Shown: in pieces, positions 43,701 through 57,100 of the stretch
How positions within the stretch are numbered: position 1 is the stretch's first letter
Layout: each line of letters opens with the position of its first letter
From: Lytechinus variegatus
Lineage: Eukaryota; Echinodermata; Echinoidea; Temnopleuroida; Toxopneustidae
Direction of reading: 5' to 3'
Assembly (NCBI RefSeq): GCF_018143015.1
Contig: NC_054740.1
Location: 53,378,779-53,442,778 of the forward strand
Length of the DNA: 64,000 nt
Translations under genes and position numbers: made by a program
The notes under the pieces: model-generated
What the model saw: the letters and a program-made list of their open reading frames with translations, nothing else
What the model was told of the DNA's origin: nothing
The model's database searches: none

Positions 43701-45032
43701 CGTCTTACTGCATACACACGTATAAGGGTTTTACCTACAGAATTTAATTCGAATTTATAGTTCTAGTACCCTATTGGATGTAAAGAATTTGTAAATGTCA
43801 ATTTTTCATTGATCATTGCATCTGTTGGTACTGTAGACCAGTGCCGACCGCAAAGAAAAAGTGTTAGCCTAACAGAGTGCTAACAGTAAGCTCAGTCACT
43901 TCTTTTAGATCGTTAAGTCGAAACAATCATTTCAATGTTAAGCACTGCATTGTTCTAACATTAGGCATCGCTGCCACATTTCCTGTTGTAACAGGGCCTC
44001 AGTTAGAGCACTGTTAGCGCTTATCTTTGTGCAGTCAGTACAGATATTTTTAAACCCTCTCTCTTTCTTTTCCCCTCTCTATTTTGGTTTTTACATAATA
44101 AAAACAGTCATTCTTGATGTCTATAACACTACTTTTTTTTTCTACATTCTACTATTTCAAAATCATTTTGAGTGACCATCATTAACTATTCAGTTACGCT
44201 CCAGCATCATTGAAGTTTGTGGTGTCATGACCATTTTCCATTAGATGTCTCTGAATAATTCTTATAAACTAGACACATTTAAAGAATAATTGTCTTGATT
44301 ATGATTTTGATAAGGGGCATTAGAAATATCCCCAAGACCCCCACCCCCGCAAAAAAATGCAAATTTCTTACTTCTAGATGTAACTTAAACCTGTGACTCC
44401 AACACTTAGTGTATGTACATTGAAATAAAATTTTGTGTCTTAAATGAATATAGTGTCTTTTATATGTTTGGATATGTCTTATTTTCATTATCTTGGAGGT
44501 GTTTATGTCCTTAATATGTTGCTGTTTTTCATTTTTTTTTAAATTATAGTCACCACGCCCCTTTTTCTTGCAGCTTGTTATTGTGGATGTATGTAAAATT
44601 TATTTATGAAACAATGTGTTATTTTTCAGTCTTTATTATGGTGTTGTGTGAACAACAACTGATGTGAATGTTGAATAAAATTGAAAACTCCTAATTTCAT
44701 AGAATATAAATTTGAAAATCTGTTTCTGAGTAGTTGTGTTTGTGTCTTACTGAAGAATATGCTTACCCCTGTGTCGAGTTTTGCTATTGGAAAAAAAATG
44801 ATTTTAAAAAGACATGATTGGTGAGAGATGTAGAGAAATGGGTGCACTGTGTAGTTTGCTATGCCGACCCTTCGCTCATGAAAAGTGGTCTGAATATGCA
44901 GCCTAAGGTTCCTGGCTTTGACTTGTGTGGAGAAGGTCCCCTCTGAAATGACAAGTATCATTTTGTGCTAGTCTTTCGTTGAAGACCCACTTGTTGATAA
45001 AAGTTTCAATCGAGGTCTGTGACTGCAGACTA

Positions 45033-45488
45033 GGGGGGGGGGGGGGCACTTCCATTGACGAGTGGATACCATGGGGACAAAAAGCACCATACACACAGTA
45101 TTCTCCATATTCTGAAAACGCACCCCATAACAAGTATTGGCATGTGAAACCTTACCCTTAACAAGTATTGGAAACAAAACAATAGTATTGGCAAGTATTC
45201 CCTGAATTCAACCACTAAGCAAGTAAAGCGATATTTCAATTGTTATGTCACGGACGTCGGTCTACCTTAAACCACATCATTGGGTTAAGTACAGCCCACC
45301 TCCCACAAATCGTACTCTAAACACATATTGTTGACTCTTGGGGCAAAAAGTACATCATTTATAAAACATTTTAGTCTTAGTTTTTTATACCCTCGCAAAT
45401 TTGACCCTAAACACGTAGCTTTCCTTGTGCATGGTATCCACTCGTCAATATAAGTGACTCGTCAATATAAGCCCCCCCCCCCCCCCCC
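45033..45488. mobile_element. G/C-run-bounded element family G, copy 2
   Basis: Starts with a G-run and CACTTCCATTGACGAGTGG; ends inverted GTATCCACTCGTCAATATAA (the GTCAATATAAG part doubled) and a C-run. Homologous ends at 18619-19025. Confidence 0.8.
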
Positions 45489-45489
45489 A

Positions 45490-46890
45490 GTATGTTAGAG
45501 GAGGTTAGTGAGAGCAAGAGAGAGATGTGGAGGGATGATTGGGATGTATGGTTTCCCTTTTATTCTACCTTTCTCTCACTCGTCTCATTCCTTCTAACCA
45601 CTTTTTTTTAAATCTCTTTCACGTTATTAAGAAAAAATAGGTGACTGGGAAAAACGGAGTCATGTGACAGATGTGAAGGAGGAGATTAAAAGGAATGACT
45701 AATGGGACATCTTCTCTCCTATTCTTTCTTCCATTCTCTTGATAGTCCCATTTCTTCCTGCTCTCGTCTGATCCACTTTTTATTAACCTCTCTGAACCTT
45801 TGGAACAAGTAGGCTTGTGTCGAAACAGAAAAAGGAAAGAATAAACACAAAGAAAGTTTGAGAAAAATCAGACAAATAATGAAGAAGTTATCATCATTTG
45901 AATATTGCAATCACTAATGCTAGAGATCCTCCCACTGGCAATGTGACAAGGATGTATGATGTCACATGTGAACAACTTTCCCCTTGATGGACTATAAAAT
46001 ACCCCCAAAAGGTCTATTTTTCTTATGATGATACAAACTTTTTATCCATGATGTATTGTTTAAAAATCTGTATTACATGCCCTCCTATAGAAAGAACACA
46101 TGATCTCCTGATAGATGTGATAAAAGAGGCAGTTTAAGTGAAATATAAACTAAAGTAATGGGGAGAGTTGTTCACAAGTGACATCACACATCTTTGTCGC
46201 ATTGCCAATATGAGGATCTCCATAGCATTATTTATCGCAATATTCAAATGCTCATAACTTTCTCGTTATTTGTCTGATTTTTCTCAAACTTTCGTTGATC
46301 TGTTTCTTTGATTTTTCTGTTTTCACACAAGCTTTCTTGTTCCAACGATTTCATTCTCCTTTAACAAAATATAAGATGGACGATGTACGAGAAGAGAAGG
46401 GAAGGGGGTTTGAGGAAGTCTGAATGGAATCGCCTTTCTCCTATTCCTTCCTCTTGATTCTATTATTTCTTCCTGCTCTCATCTGACCCACTTTTTATTA
46501 ACCTCTCTTTCTCAACAAAATGTATGAGGAAAAGGGAGGAAGGGGGAGTCCTCATGGAATCATTTTTCTCCTATTCTTTCTTCCATTCTCTCACTGGTCT
46601 CACTCCTTCCTCTAGCCTGACCCACTTTTCACCAACCTCTGACTTTACATGAAATCATGAAAGTTCATCTGTGTTGGTTGAAAATAAGTAAAAGTTTCTT
46701 TGTGTGTTGAGAACAAAAGTTCAAGTTTTCCTCAACCTCCAACTTGATTAACAGAAGTAGATGGTGGACACGTCGAGGGAGTCCTCATGGAATTATTTTC
46801 TCTCCTATTCTTTCTTCCACACTCCCGTTTGTGTCACTCCTTCCTTTCTTCTAACCTGCTTGTTTTCACCTTCCTCTGGCTCTACAAAAT
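45490..46890. repeat. Dispersed CT-rich units, split by a MITE
   Basis: Units with TTTCTCCTATTCTTTCTTCC and ACTTTTTATTAACCTCTCT recur at about 45540, 45710, 46430, 46555 and 46790. 45796-46362 is a foldback insert whose arms share TGAGAAAAATCAGACAAATA and its inverse. Confidence 0.65.
45796..46362. mobile_element. Foldback MITE inside the CT-rich repeat
   Basis: Left arm TTGGAACAAGTAGGCTTGTG; right arm inverted CACAAGCTTTCTTGTTCCAA, followed by ATTCTCCTTTA. The outermost left end appears lost. Confidence 0.65.
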
Positions 46891-47115
46891 AGCCGACAAG
46901 AATAAATGGCAGACATGCAGCAGTATAATCCTGGGTTCATTATGGATCCACCCTTTCAACACCCCCCCACCCCCGATTTGTTTCGTAGGTCCCATCATCA
47001 TTCCACTTTGGGTGCTTCACTTTCTCCCATAACTCTTTCTCAATGAAAGTTGAATTTTGTCCACTGGAATGCAAGTGAAGATATAGCCTTAATTGCAGTT
47101 GATCTTATCAATTCC

Positions 47116-47200
47116 TTCCTTCTATCATTCCTTCCATCCATCCATCCTTCCTTCCATCCATCCATCCATAATCTATCTATCTATTCATTCATCTATTCAC
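47116..47200. repeat. Tetranucleotide microsatellite (CCAT/TTCC/CTAT)
   Basis: Runs of CCATCCAT, TTCCTTCC and CTATCTAT. Confidence 0.85.
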
Positions 47201-47729
47201 AAAATTTGTGCACCCATTTCCTTTTATATTTTACACATCATAGAAGATGGACATTAAATTCACCCTATGTTTATCATCAACATCAATATATATATATTCC
47301 CATGAGAGTAAAATACAAAGTATAAAAGTCACTGCACAACTGTAACCTTTTTTAAAAATGTTAGAATGATATTCCAATACAATACCTTTTCATTTTCACA
47401 TTATTCACTCTTATTCTGGTTTTATAGCTAATATAAATCTGGTTTAACCAGTATAGTTAAATTAATGAAGCACTCAGGAATGTGATCCTGATCACAATAT
47501 ACACATTCACAAATACATGCAATCATCTCCTTGCCATTATGGTAACTTTGCCATCTAATGCTAAATTCCTTGGAATCCTTGATTCTGATTAGCTGTTAAG
47601 CGATCATTGCCATGGTAAAGATACCATTATAGAAACATTTCATGCCATGAGGCCTGAGTCTAAACTGTTTTTAAGAGACATCATGATATATTGTTGATTA
47701 CGGTGTAAATGAGATACATTATCATGTTA

Positions 47730-48326
47730 AAGGGCAAGTCCACCCCAACAATAACTTGATTTGAATAAAAAGAGAAAAATTCAACAAGCATAACACTAAC
47801 AATTTCATCAAAATCGGATGTAAAATAAGAAAGTTATGGCATTTTAAAGTTTCGCTTTTACAAAACAGTTATATGCACATCTCGGTCGGTATGCAAATGA
47901 GGAACTGATGTCATCACTCACTCACTATTTCTTTTGTATTTTATTATAAGAAATCTGAAATATTTTCATTTTCTCGTCATTGTCATGTGAAATTAAGTTT
48001 CATTCCTCCCTGAACACGTGGAATTCCATTATTTTAACATTTTGTGCTTCAGGCAAGGAGGTCCTAATCGTCAAATTCATAAAAATTGAAAAATTGTATC
48101 ATTCAAACAATAAATAACAAAAGAAATAGTGAGTCAGTGACATCATCGACTCCCTCATTTGGATGTAACTGGCTCGTTCATATAACTATTTTGTTAGAAA
48201 TAAGCGAAACTTTGAATTGTCACAACTTTATTTTACATCCAATTTTGATGAAATTTTCAGCATTGCGCTTGTCTGATTTTTCTCTATTGATTCAAATCAA
48301 CATTTTTCTGAGGTGGAATTGACCTT
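47730..48326. mobile_element. Family A MITE, copy 3
   Basis: AAGGGCAAGTCCACCCC to GAGGTGGAATTGACCTT, TA on both sides (47728-47729 and 48327-48328). Confidence 0.85.
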
Positions 48327-48606
48327 TAACAAGGTCCGCAGGGAGAATAGGTAATGTAACTGAAGTGGCTACCCTGGGTAAAATATGACATTATTATTAT
48401 CATTACTATTAAAATGTATTAAATTTATCATACATGGTTTGCTCTTGTACAGGAAATTCCTATGTTGTCACTTACTTCCTTTCTTTAAACTAGGGCAGTT
48501 TCAAAATGGGTCCAGACAGTGACCTTTGACCTCTAGGAAAGGTTTCACTTCCCTTTCTTTATAATTCCAATATACTATCTGATTTCCGATCCAGATTGTT
48601 AAGTTA

Positions 48607-49050
48607 AAGGAAACCAAGACCCAAGAAAAGAAGCAATCTTATTGCAAAGGGTAAAATGAAAGGAACAATTCAAAAGAAGTTTCATCAAAATCGGTTATGA
48701 AATAGGCAAGTTATGGACGTTTAAAAAGCCTTGTTTTACTTTCTATGGGAATCCTCAAATTGGTAAACATTCTTCAAAATGGCTGATTTTGTCGACAAGC
48801 CTTTGTTTGTACACAAATTTTCAGATTTCCCCCTTATTTTACACATTTCCTCTTGACCCTAACATATGTGGTGTGAATTATATTTTCCTATGACATATAT
48901 TAATTATGCTCAGAATGAGGCAATATGTAATTTGAAAGATAATGGGAAAAACCTGAAAAAATTGTGTACAAAGCAAATGGAGAGTTGTCCACAAAGGTAC
49001 CATTTCGAAGCATGTTTGCCAATTTGAAGCTCCCCATGGGTGATGTAAGT
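48607..49050. repeat. Family D MITE, partial
   Basis: Begins TA-AAGGAAACCAAGACCC and carries AGTTTCATCAAAATCGG. A partial reverse copy is at 52660-52857. Flanked on both sides by related TGACCTCTA(A/G)GA...CACTTCC sequence (48515-48560 and 49053-49090). Confidence 0.6.
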
Positions 49051-49927
49051 CACTTATGACCTCTAAGACAGGTCTCACTTCCTTTACTGATTGGATTGTA
49101 CTTTAGACTTTGTACCTTTAGTTTAGACACAAAAGCTAACACAACTTTGTGTTTTCACATTTGCACTAAATAATTTTGATCATATAGATGTACTTGTAGT
49201 AATAATTATACTTGCTTATATAGCGCCTAATGCCTCTTTATCAGAATTCTTTAAGTGCTCTTCAATAAAGGCAGCTTAATTACCTTGGCTTAGTACTAAT
49301 ATAAAGTCCATATTTGCACCAAATTTGGTCCATTAAAGGGACAATGTTCTATCTCTAAGAAGGGGTATAAAACAAATATTCCAGGCATTTCTTTCGAAAG
49401 TATAAGTGATAATCATTCATCTTCAAACCGGCAACGTTGAAATGGCAATACTAGTGTTTCGGTGAAATGTGAGAAGTGTGTGATGTATGAGTCAAATCGA
49501 CCAATATATACAGAAGTGTGCCACCTGTATTGTGAAACTGAACACCATGTTCATGTACCTTAGTAAAGGAATGTGTCCCTCAAGATGATGTGAAGCCCCT
49601 CTCATAAAGATCGCCCCCTATCTGGAACTTATGTGAGTCGGTCGTGTCGCGTTAGTCTCTGCCCTCTGTACATCAGAACAGATAGGTTTAGCTCCATGAG
49701 ATAAGGATGATGAAAACACTCGGTAAATGTATTGAAAATGCCCATCAAATGACAAAGAACAGCAGGAAGGCCTTTGTTGAACAATGGTGGACAGTTTCAT
49801 CCTCAGTTTTGGAGCGGACAAAAAAATTGCAGATGTGTCATCTGTCCAGACTTAAGGACTAAAATGCTGTTTTAATTCACCAACTTCAGAGAACATGGTC
49901 GCTCTTGGTCATGAAGAGCAGTTGACA

Positions 49928-49928
49928 C

Positions 49929-49961
<33 letters not shown>

Positions 49962-50410
49962 AACAGTCAATATATATTGCTGTACACACGCGTGACCAAG
50001 GAATTTCCAAACACCCCCTAAACAAGTTTTTCTCTGTGTGCAAAATAACCCCCTAAACAAGTTTTTCGCGGGCTTTATTTACACATTTTGGCCCCTAAAC
50101 AAGTTGTTGCCAAAATATGACCTCGGGGGAAAAAGCTTGGGGGAAAAACATACCCTAAACACGTTTGGCTAGTCTTTAAAAAAAAAAGCTTTGGGGGGAA
50201 AACATCCCAAAACATACCCTAAATATGTTTGACCCCACGACTGACCATTGACCAGTCTTTCAAAACCACCCCTTTTCTTGAAAATCAGTGTTTTTGATAC
50301 CCTTAACGAGTCCACGCGCGGACCTCGTCCAAAACTGAAAAAACACCCCTTTAAACGTGTTTGTTTGGTCACACGTGTGTACAGCAATATATTTGACTGG
50401 CCCCCCCGGG
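49928..50410. mobile_element. G/C-run-bounded element family H, copy 1
   Basis: Opens with a 30-base G-run (49931-49960), then CAGTCAATATATATTGCTGT; closes with inverted ACAGCAATATATTTGACTGG and a C-run. CCCTAAACAAGT-type words repeat inside. Confidence 0.8.
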
Positions 50411-50530
50411 ACTTGACAATACATTTTCTCTCTTCTTGAACACTCTGTACATCGCTATGCGAACACTTTCAAGTCTAACCTCCAATTAAAAATTCTCTGC
50501 TACTTTTTTCTCAAAAGCCTGGTATGCTCC

Positions 50531-50536
50531 TTTATT
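50531..50536 (-). other. PYCR3: Candidate poly(A) signal of PYCR3-like gene
   Basis: AATAAA on the minus strand about 480 bases past the stop. It is the first such hexamer I found downstream. If used, the 3' UTR contains the small inverted-repeat element at 50827-50972. Confidence 0.35.
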
Positions 50537-50826
50537 ATAATATCATTATACAAATGGCTATTGGTATTATCATAATAAAATATACAAATACAGTACAAGT
50601 ATTTATATAGCACTCTTCACAATGATTGCATCACAGCGCTTTACAAAATGAGCAAAATCAAAATTGTGAAAGAAAAAATAAAGACTATACTATTAAAGTA
50701 CAAAGTACCTACAGCTTGGGAAATAATCATTAGACCTTACCCTATGGAAAGTTAGTTGGAAAGTGATCTACTTATGATTTCCCAAACAGTAATTCAACCA
50801 AATATCAGACTCTTTTGCCTCTCTTT

Positions 50827-50972
50827 TGGGTCCTGTAAGACAAAGGTTAGTGATTAATCATTTGCCTGATTTTCATGATTAATTGTAAATTGTAGTCAAT
50901 GCAATCGATCATTAAAAGAATGTTCTATGATGATTGCTAACTTAATTCTAAGCTTTGTGTTACAAGCCACAG
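50827..50972. repeat. Small inverted-repeat element (family N, copy 3)
   Basis: GGGTCCTGTAAGACAAAGGT to CTTTGTGTTACAAGCC. Lies just past the PYCR3-like stop codon, in the probable 3' UTR. Confidence 0.6.
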
Positions 50973-51013
50973 GTGTTGATATACCGCTGTTCTGATAGAA
51001 GGAACACCCCCGT

Positions 51014-51196
51014 TCACTTCTTGGACATGTTTTTGATTTGCTCGGTGGCTGCCTCAACTGCATTCATCATGGCTGCCCTCACGCCGCTCTTCTCCAAGGC
51101 GTGCACACCCCTGATTGTAGATCCACCTGGAGAGCACACAGAGTCTTTGATCTCTCCGGGATGTTTGCCAGTCTCCATGTGTAACTTGCCAGTACC
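51014..51196 (-). CDS. PYCR3: PYCR3-like, last coding exon
   Basis: Acceptor TCAAACAG after a pyrimidine tract; stop TGA at 51016-51014. Contains HPGEIKDSVCSPGGSTIRGV, the substrate-carboxylate loop with Ser and Thr retained, then HALEKSGVRAAMMNAVEAAT and a basic end, KNMSKK. Confidence 0.94.
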   Translation of the reverse strand, partial: GTGKLHMETGKHPGEIKDSVCSPGGSTIRGVHALEKSGVRAAMMNAVEAATEQIKNMSKK

Positions 51197-54100
51197 CTGT
51201 TTGAGGGGGAAAAAAATTTGGTTGGCTCATGATGCCAGAATGTGAAAGAGCAGAGATTTGAAAAAAAAAATTCCGAACATTTTTTTTTCTACATATGGGG
51301 CCTTCAGGAAAGCACATTTTTGGGTCTTAATTTGGAAATGGAATCTGAAATCCAAAGTTACATGTTCAGAAAGGTCAAGTGCCATGTAAGAAGACCAAGG
51401 GGGGGGGTGGAAAAAGTTGAGGGTGTGGTCCATTACTTGCTTCCCCCCCACCCCTGTCAAGTAAGATAGCTGGAAAAAAAGCATTCAGTTACCAAAATAA
51501 GCTGGGTTTAATACAAAGGGTAATTCAAAATGAACAAATGCAGAAAAAAAACCCCAAACACAAGATTATCCCATCATAGGGTTAGGGTTTGGGTAATGGT
51601 GTCGACTTTGGCTAAAAATAATGCGAGGCTGAGGATAAGGATTCTTATAGAATCAATCATGAATCATTAACTTACCATTAATGTGATGGCGGCTGTTTTT
51701 AAGGCTAAAGAGCGAGGGAGTCCCACCATGACAGCTCCATCAGCAAGACCTTCCAATACCATGGCAGCCTGGTCAAAGAAAAACAAAGAAAAAGTGTGTA
51801 TATGGTGATTTTTTTTAACAGAATTGTGTTTGGTGTCTTTTTGGTAATATGAGATCATATTGAAAAAAGGACGACAAAAACAACGATCATTGCCATCATC
51901 ATCACTATTATAACAATCATCAACATCATCATCATCATCTGGTGATGGGCTGGTTTTTCACCAGAGTGAGGAGATAAGCTCCCATACCTCTCTCTCTTTC
52001 CCCTTTTCTAATTCTATCCCTTTTTTTCTGTTGAACTCCTTGCCCGCTAGGTCGTGTTCATCCCTCCCATACTTAGGATAAAGGTTAATTTTTGGCTGAA
52101 ATTTTCTCTTTCCTCCTAATTTTCTTAAAGACATGTTTTGTGATAAGCACTATACAAATGTTAATTATCAAGGAAGGCCCTTTTTTTCAAATTTGCTCTT
52201 AGAATTCCCTTATATTTTGAAATCCTGGATCCACCACTGAAACCACCAGCAAAGTTGCTTACCCAAGCTACTCCAGTACAAACTGCAGAAGACATAAGAT
52301 CGAGCTGAGGATCAGACATCACTTCGTAGAAGGCAATGGGTTGTACGAGTTTATCTACGAGTGCCATGTCTTCGTCCGTTGCGTGGGAGCCCCGGACAAC
52401 TCCTATGATGCCTTCGCAGACGGCGATTGCAACGTTGGGCATGGTTCGCACTAACCGGGTTCCTGGAGGCAATAACTGGAGTGGATAGGGAAGAAATGGT
52501 AATAATAATAATAATGATAACGGTATATTAACCCAGGGTAGCCACTTCAGTTCTGAAAACTGTTCTCCCAGCGGGTCCTGCTACTATTGTTACCCGGCTA
52601 AGCAAGGCTACCTAGCTTAATGGTTTAAATATATTAACAGAAAGAATTGTTCAAGATAACCATGGAAAAAAAAAACAGAAGTCACTGGCATGGTTGCCAA
52701 TTTGAGGATCCAAATAGAAAGTACAAGGAAACTTTTCAAACTTCCATTTAACCATCTTATTTCATATATCAAATGATTTTGATGAAGCTTCTTTGAAATT
52801 GTTCCTCTAATTTAACTCATTCCAATAAGATTCCCCCCTTGGGATATGGTTTCCTGTAATTGTAATCAATTAAATAGTTTCACTCACGGCTTCATGGGCA
52901 GGGCAGCTTAGGGCGGCTACAACCGACAGGACAAGGTGATGTGGACCGAATGGTAAAGGGGGTAGTACGTCCTTGCACTGATAAGGCTTGCATGCAATGA
53001 CAATAACTGCACATGATTTGACCAACTCAGCATTGTCATGGGTTGTGGACAGGCCCTTTTCCTGTAGTAGAGAAGAAGGAATTTATTGGATTCTGAATTA
53101 ATATGCCTCAAAAGAGGTGGAAATCCTCATCAACAGCAAGTATTCTGGAGCTTCATCACCTGCTTCGGTGATATGTCTTTTGCTTCAGTGACATTTGCTC
53201 TGGTCTAAATATTTAAGAGGGCATAGGTTTAGAGTTGGGATTGTAATTACAGAGTCTTTCAGCGTGTTTCTACAGAGAATCATTACAAAAGTGTTTATCT
53301 TTTCCAGAATAAAAAAACCTTAACGCCCTCTACAGAGTGAATGATCCAATTAACTCACATAAAGAGTCGCAAACACTTCGTCATGCATTAAGATACGTCA
53401 GCTGGCAAGTTAGAAAAGGCCAGAATGTGCAAACAGAGCACAAAATTGCAATTACGGGGGCGGTGAGGGGGGGGGGGGGCAGTAAAATTAATTTTTGATG
53501 GGGGTGTTCCTCACAAAACTCTGAAATGAGGGTCTAAGGAACTGACTAAAAGGTAAACTACAGGGTTTTGGGAACTAAATATATACTGCACGGTGTGAAA
53601 AACAGGGTCTGGGGAACTGGATCCAGCATAGCGGTGTGAATACGCTAGTCGCTAGCCATGCATGGAGTGGCCACCAGTTATATGTACGGAGTTGCGAAGT
53701 CGTATATGCATCTCTAGCATGCAGAGCTTGCGCTTGACAATTTTGGCAGGGCAAAGGAACTGAGCTGTCTTCAGTGTCTTGTTACTGAACTGAAGTTTTG
53801 TCACTTGGAGTATCAAGAGAACTGAAGGAGGAGGTCATCAAAGCAGCACGTCCCCGTACCACCAATATATGTGAATCCCCCCCCCCCGTTCTGGATTCAC
53901 GCACTTCAGACATGATACACTTTTTTGCTGTGCGTTTCTACAGAAAAGTTAAATGGATTAACACAGCAATAACCACCATATAACCGTATTTTGAAGGATA
54001 CGGTTTATTTAACAAACCGCATTGCGTCTGTTTCTACATGGAAGTTTTCCGGAATTCTGGATACTTATGCGGGTAATACCGTTTAACGATTCTGTGTAGA

Positions 54101-57100
54101 CACATGCAATTTGGTTCAGAATAAAGGAAAGATGAGGATTAGTATTTAGATTTGGAGGTTAGGTTAATTATTTTTGGCTTAACTTGCAGATTTTTTCATC
54201 AGAGCAATGGTCCTGGAACCCCTACTTCCTGAGCAGGTAGGTGTCTGTGTTTGACAAGAAAGATTATCTGATGCATGTAGAAGTTGTGCTTTGTCCTCAT
54301 CCTGTCATGTTTTTATATGCATTGGTCAAAATCAGAAGTAGGGAAGGAAGGTTACATATTCACATTTTCAATTATTTTCTTATTAAAGATATACAAGTCA
54401 TTTAAGTAATTTACAATCATCAAACGAAAGGGTCTATTCTTCTCATGATTTCTTTTCCACTTTATATGTTTGTCATTTTGCCTCCGACGAAGATTCTGCT
54501 AGGATCGAAAGCTTAGGCCCCTTTTGACTCTCTAATTTTTTTTCAAGCATTTGTTCAGGAGGGGGAACGGGGAGGGGGGGGGGAGGACCTTACCCTTAAT
54601 TTGCAGAGGTTTCTGTCACTGGGTGCACTGGCCATTATCTGGTTTGGTTTGACAACATCTAAAAGGGAATACAAGAAACATAAAATGAGCAAATTTGATA
54701 TCCTACCGCATGATCAATTCCCTGTTTGGAATCTGGTTTGCTTCACAACATCAAAACAGATATTACAAAAGTCATGAACAAAAAAACAAAACAATATGGA
54801 CAGAATAACTGATGTTGTCAATTGGATTTTATTGCATAATGCTGCGACTCGTAAATCTGGCTAAAATTCAGCTATTTTTTAATACCTGATCCTCATTTAT
54901 ACACATGTGTTGCATATCAATTTGCAAAATGTATCTATGGTGCATAACTTCAATAACATCTATGTTATAGTCCTCTACATACATACCCCTTTTGACCTTA
55001 AGTTCACAAAACAGTGATATACACAACTCAAGAGACATTCCATGATGTCCCTCACTCACTCTTCCTTTTGTTTTTTATTGTTTGAATTATACAATATTTC
55101 ATTCTTTTGTAGATTTAACAATGAGGACCAACATGACTGAATCATATACATGTAGTAATGCTCATTCCACATGTTCAGGGAGGAATTGATCGTTGTTTCA
55201 CTTGACAATGAGGAGAAAAATAGAATATCCCACATTTCATATAATAAAATACAATATTAGAAATACTGAGTGGATGACATCATCAATCTCCTCATTTGCA
55301 TACCCACCAGGATGTGCATATTAAGGCATGGTCACACCGCCCGAGCGTTGTTGGTGTGGTCGTGGAGCGGTAGGGAGAGGGGGTCGAATTTCACTCACAA
55401 AATTGGGGAAAAGATCAAAAACAAAAATCGAAAATATAAAAACAATCGAAAATGGTGAACGGGAGCGAGCGGTGATGATTTTTATCTCTTTGCTCCACGA
55501 CTGCTCCAACAGTGTGACCAGGCCTTAACTGTTTTGTGAAATTAAACAAACTTTAGAATGTCAAAACTTTCTTATTCTAAATATGATTTCGATAAAAATT
55601 TTCAGTACGATGCTTGTTGGATTTTTCTCTTTTTATTCAAATTAACTTTTTGTTGGGGTGGACTTGTCCTTTAACGGAGCTGGGTCTTTGGTACCTCTTG
55701 TTCAAAGATGTGTAGAGAGGTACAATTAACCAGCTTACCACAAGATTAAAAAAATCCCCATAGACTTTGTACAGGGCCCACCCCGTTCCCATACGCATCA
55801 GGTTAACTGTGCTTTGGGAAAGCAAGTTCAGGTCTTCAAAAAGTAGCTTCTTTTTGGCATCCAAGTGATATACATGACTAAAGAGGTTCTGCATATTTGA
55901 TGAGCTGGGTGCGAACTAAAACACTTTTTTTTATTCGGCCATTGCTGCTCTAAATTTATATCATGATTCTGGTATCATTGTAAAGAAGAATCATTCTTTC
56001 AGGTCATGTGTTTGAATTTATTTAATTTTTTTAATATAGGTGAAACTCTTGATCTAAAACATGCTGCAGAATAATCACTTTCACCTCACAAAAGTTGTTA
56101 TTTTTCTCTTTATTTCTGTTAGTAATAAAGCTGAAGATCTAAGCTTCAAATAACTAATAATAATATAGGATTTGTATAGTGCACGTATCCACCTTGCAAG
56201 GTGCTCAAGGCACTCCTAGATTATCCCGGATACCAATGTACACAGCTTTTTGAGGAATTACTTCCTGCCGGTACCAATTTACCTCACCTGGGTTGAGTGC
56301 AGCAAAATGTGGGTAAATTTCTTGCTTAAGGAAAACATGCCATGGCTTGGAATCGAACCCACGTCCTTCAGATTGAAAGACGAGTCTTATCCACTTGACC
56401 ACAATGTCCCCAGTATAACTAGATTGTAAAAGGAAAATGTTTAATCGGGTCAAGATCACACTTTTTCTAGGCCAAGAATATTTAGCACCTTTCAAACAAG
56501 AATACTGCACTCTGATTGGTCAAGGAGACCAAACACCCCTCAACATTCCAACATTCCATTCCTGAGGCCTGTCGGAGTTCACACTCCCCATTTGGTAATC
56601 TCCTCAAATTTCCTGTGCCTGTTGTTATTAAGTCTTATTCAGCCAATCATATCTCTGGATTTCATGCTACTCAGAAATTTCAAAAATCTTGTCTTGTATC
56701 TTGATGGGAAAAGTGTGATCTTGACCCGATTAAAAGGTGCCACATATTGACAGTGATATTGTGAGAAAGTACACACTTTCGGCTTTATGATATAAATAGT
56801 ATTTAAGCCAAAATAAAAAGTTTTTCACAATTTGCAAGAGAAAACAGAGGGGGGGGGGGGCAGTCAAATATATTGCTGTACACATGCATGACCAAAATAA
56901 CGCATTAAAGGGGAATCCAGCCTTGGCCATAAAATGTTGTGTTGGGAAGGAGAAAAATAAATTAAACAGAATGGTGAAAGTTTGAAAGAAATTGGACAAG
57001 CAATAAGAAAGTTATAGCTGCTTTAAAATTGAGATCACTAATACTATGTAGATTTCAAATTGGCAACTGGGTAATTAAATTATGACAAGGGGCAAGGACA

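Larger units (their letters stand above)
37411..44700. other. 3' flank and possible long 3' UTR of the Bfr1-like gene
   Basis: AT-rich, no convincing coding frame. Poly(A)-signal candidates: ATTAAA at 38199, AATAAA at 40056, 44424 and 44674. The transcript end cannot be fixed. Contains elements at 38637-39553 and 40615-40784 and a TA run near 41124-41141. Confidence 0.6.

Noticed and set aside
52161..52262. Extension of PYCR3-like exon 4 into NFAGGFSGGSRIS
   Set aside because: Reads past a consensus donor (GTAAGC) and breaks the family alignment that resumes in exon 5.
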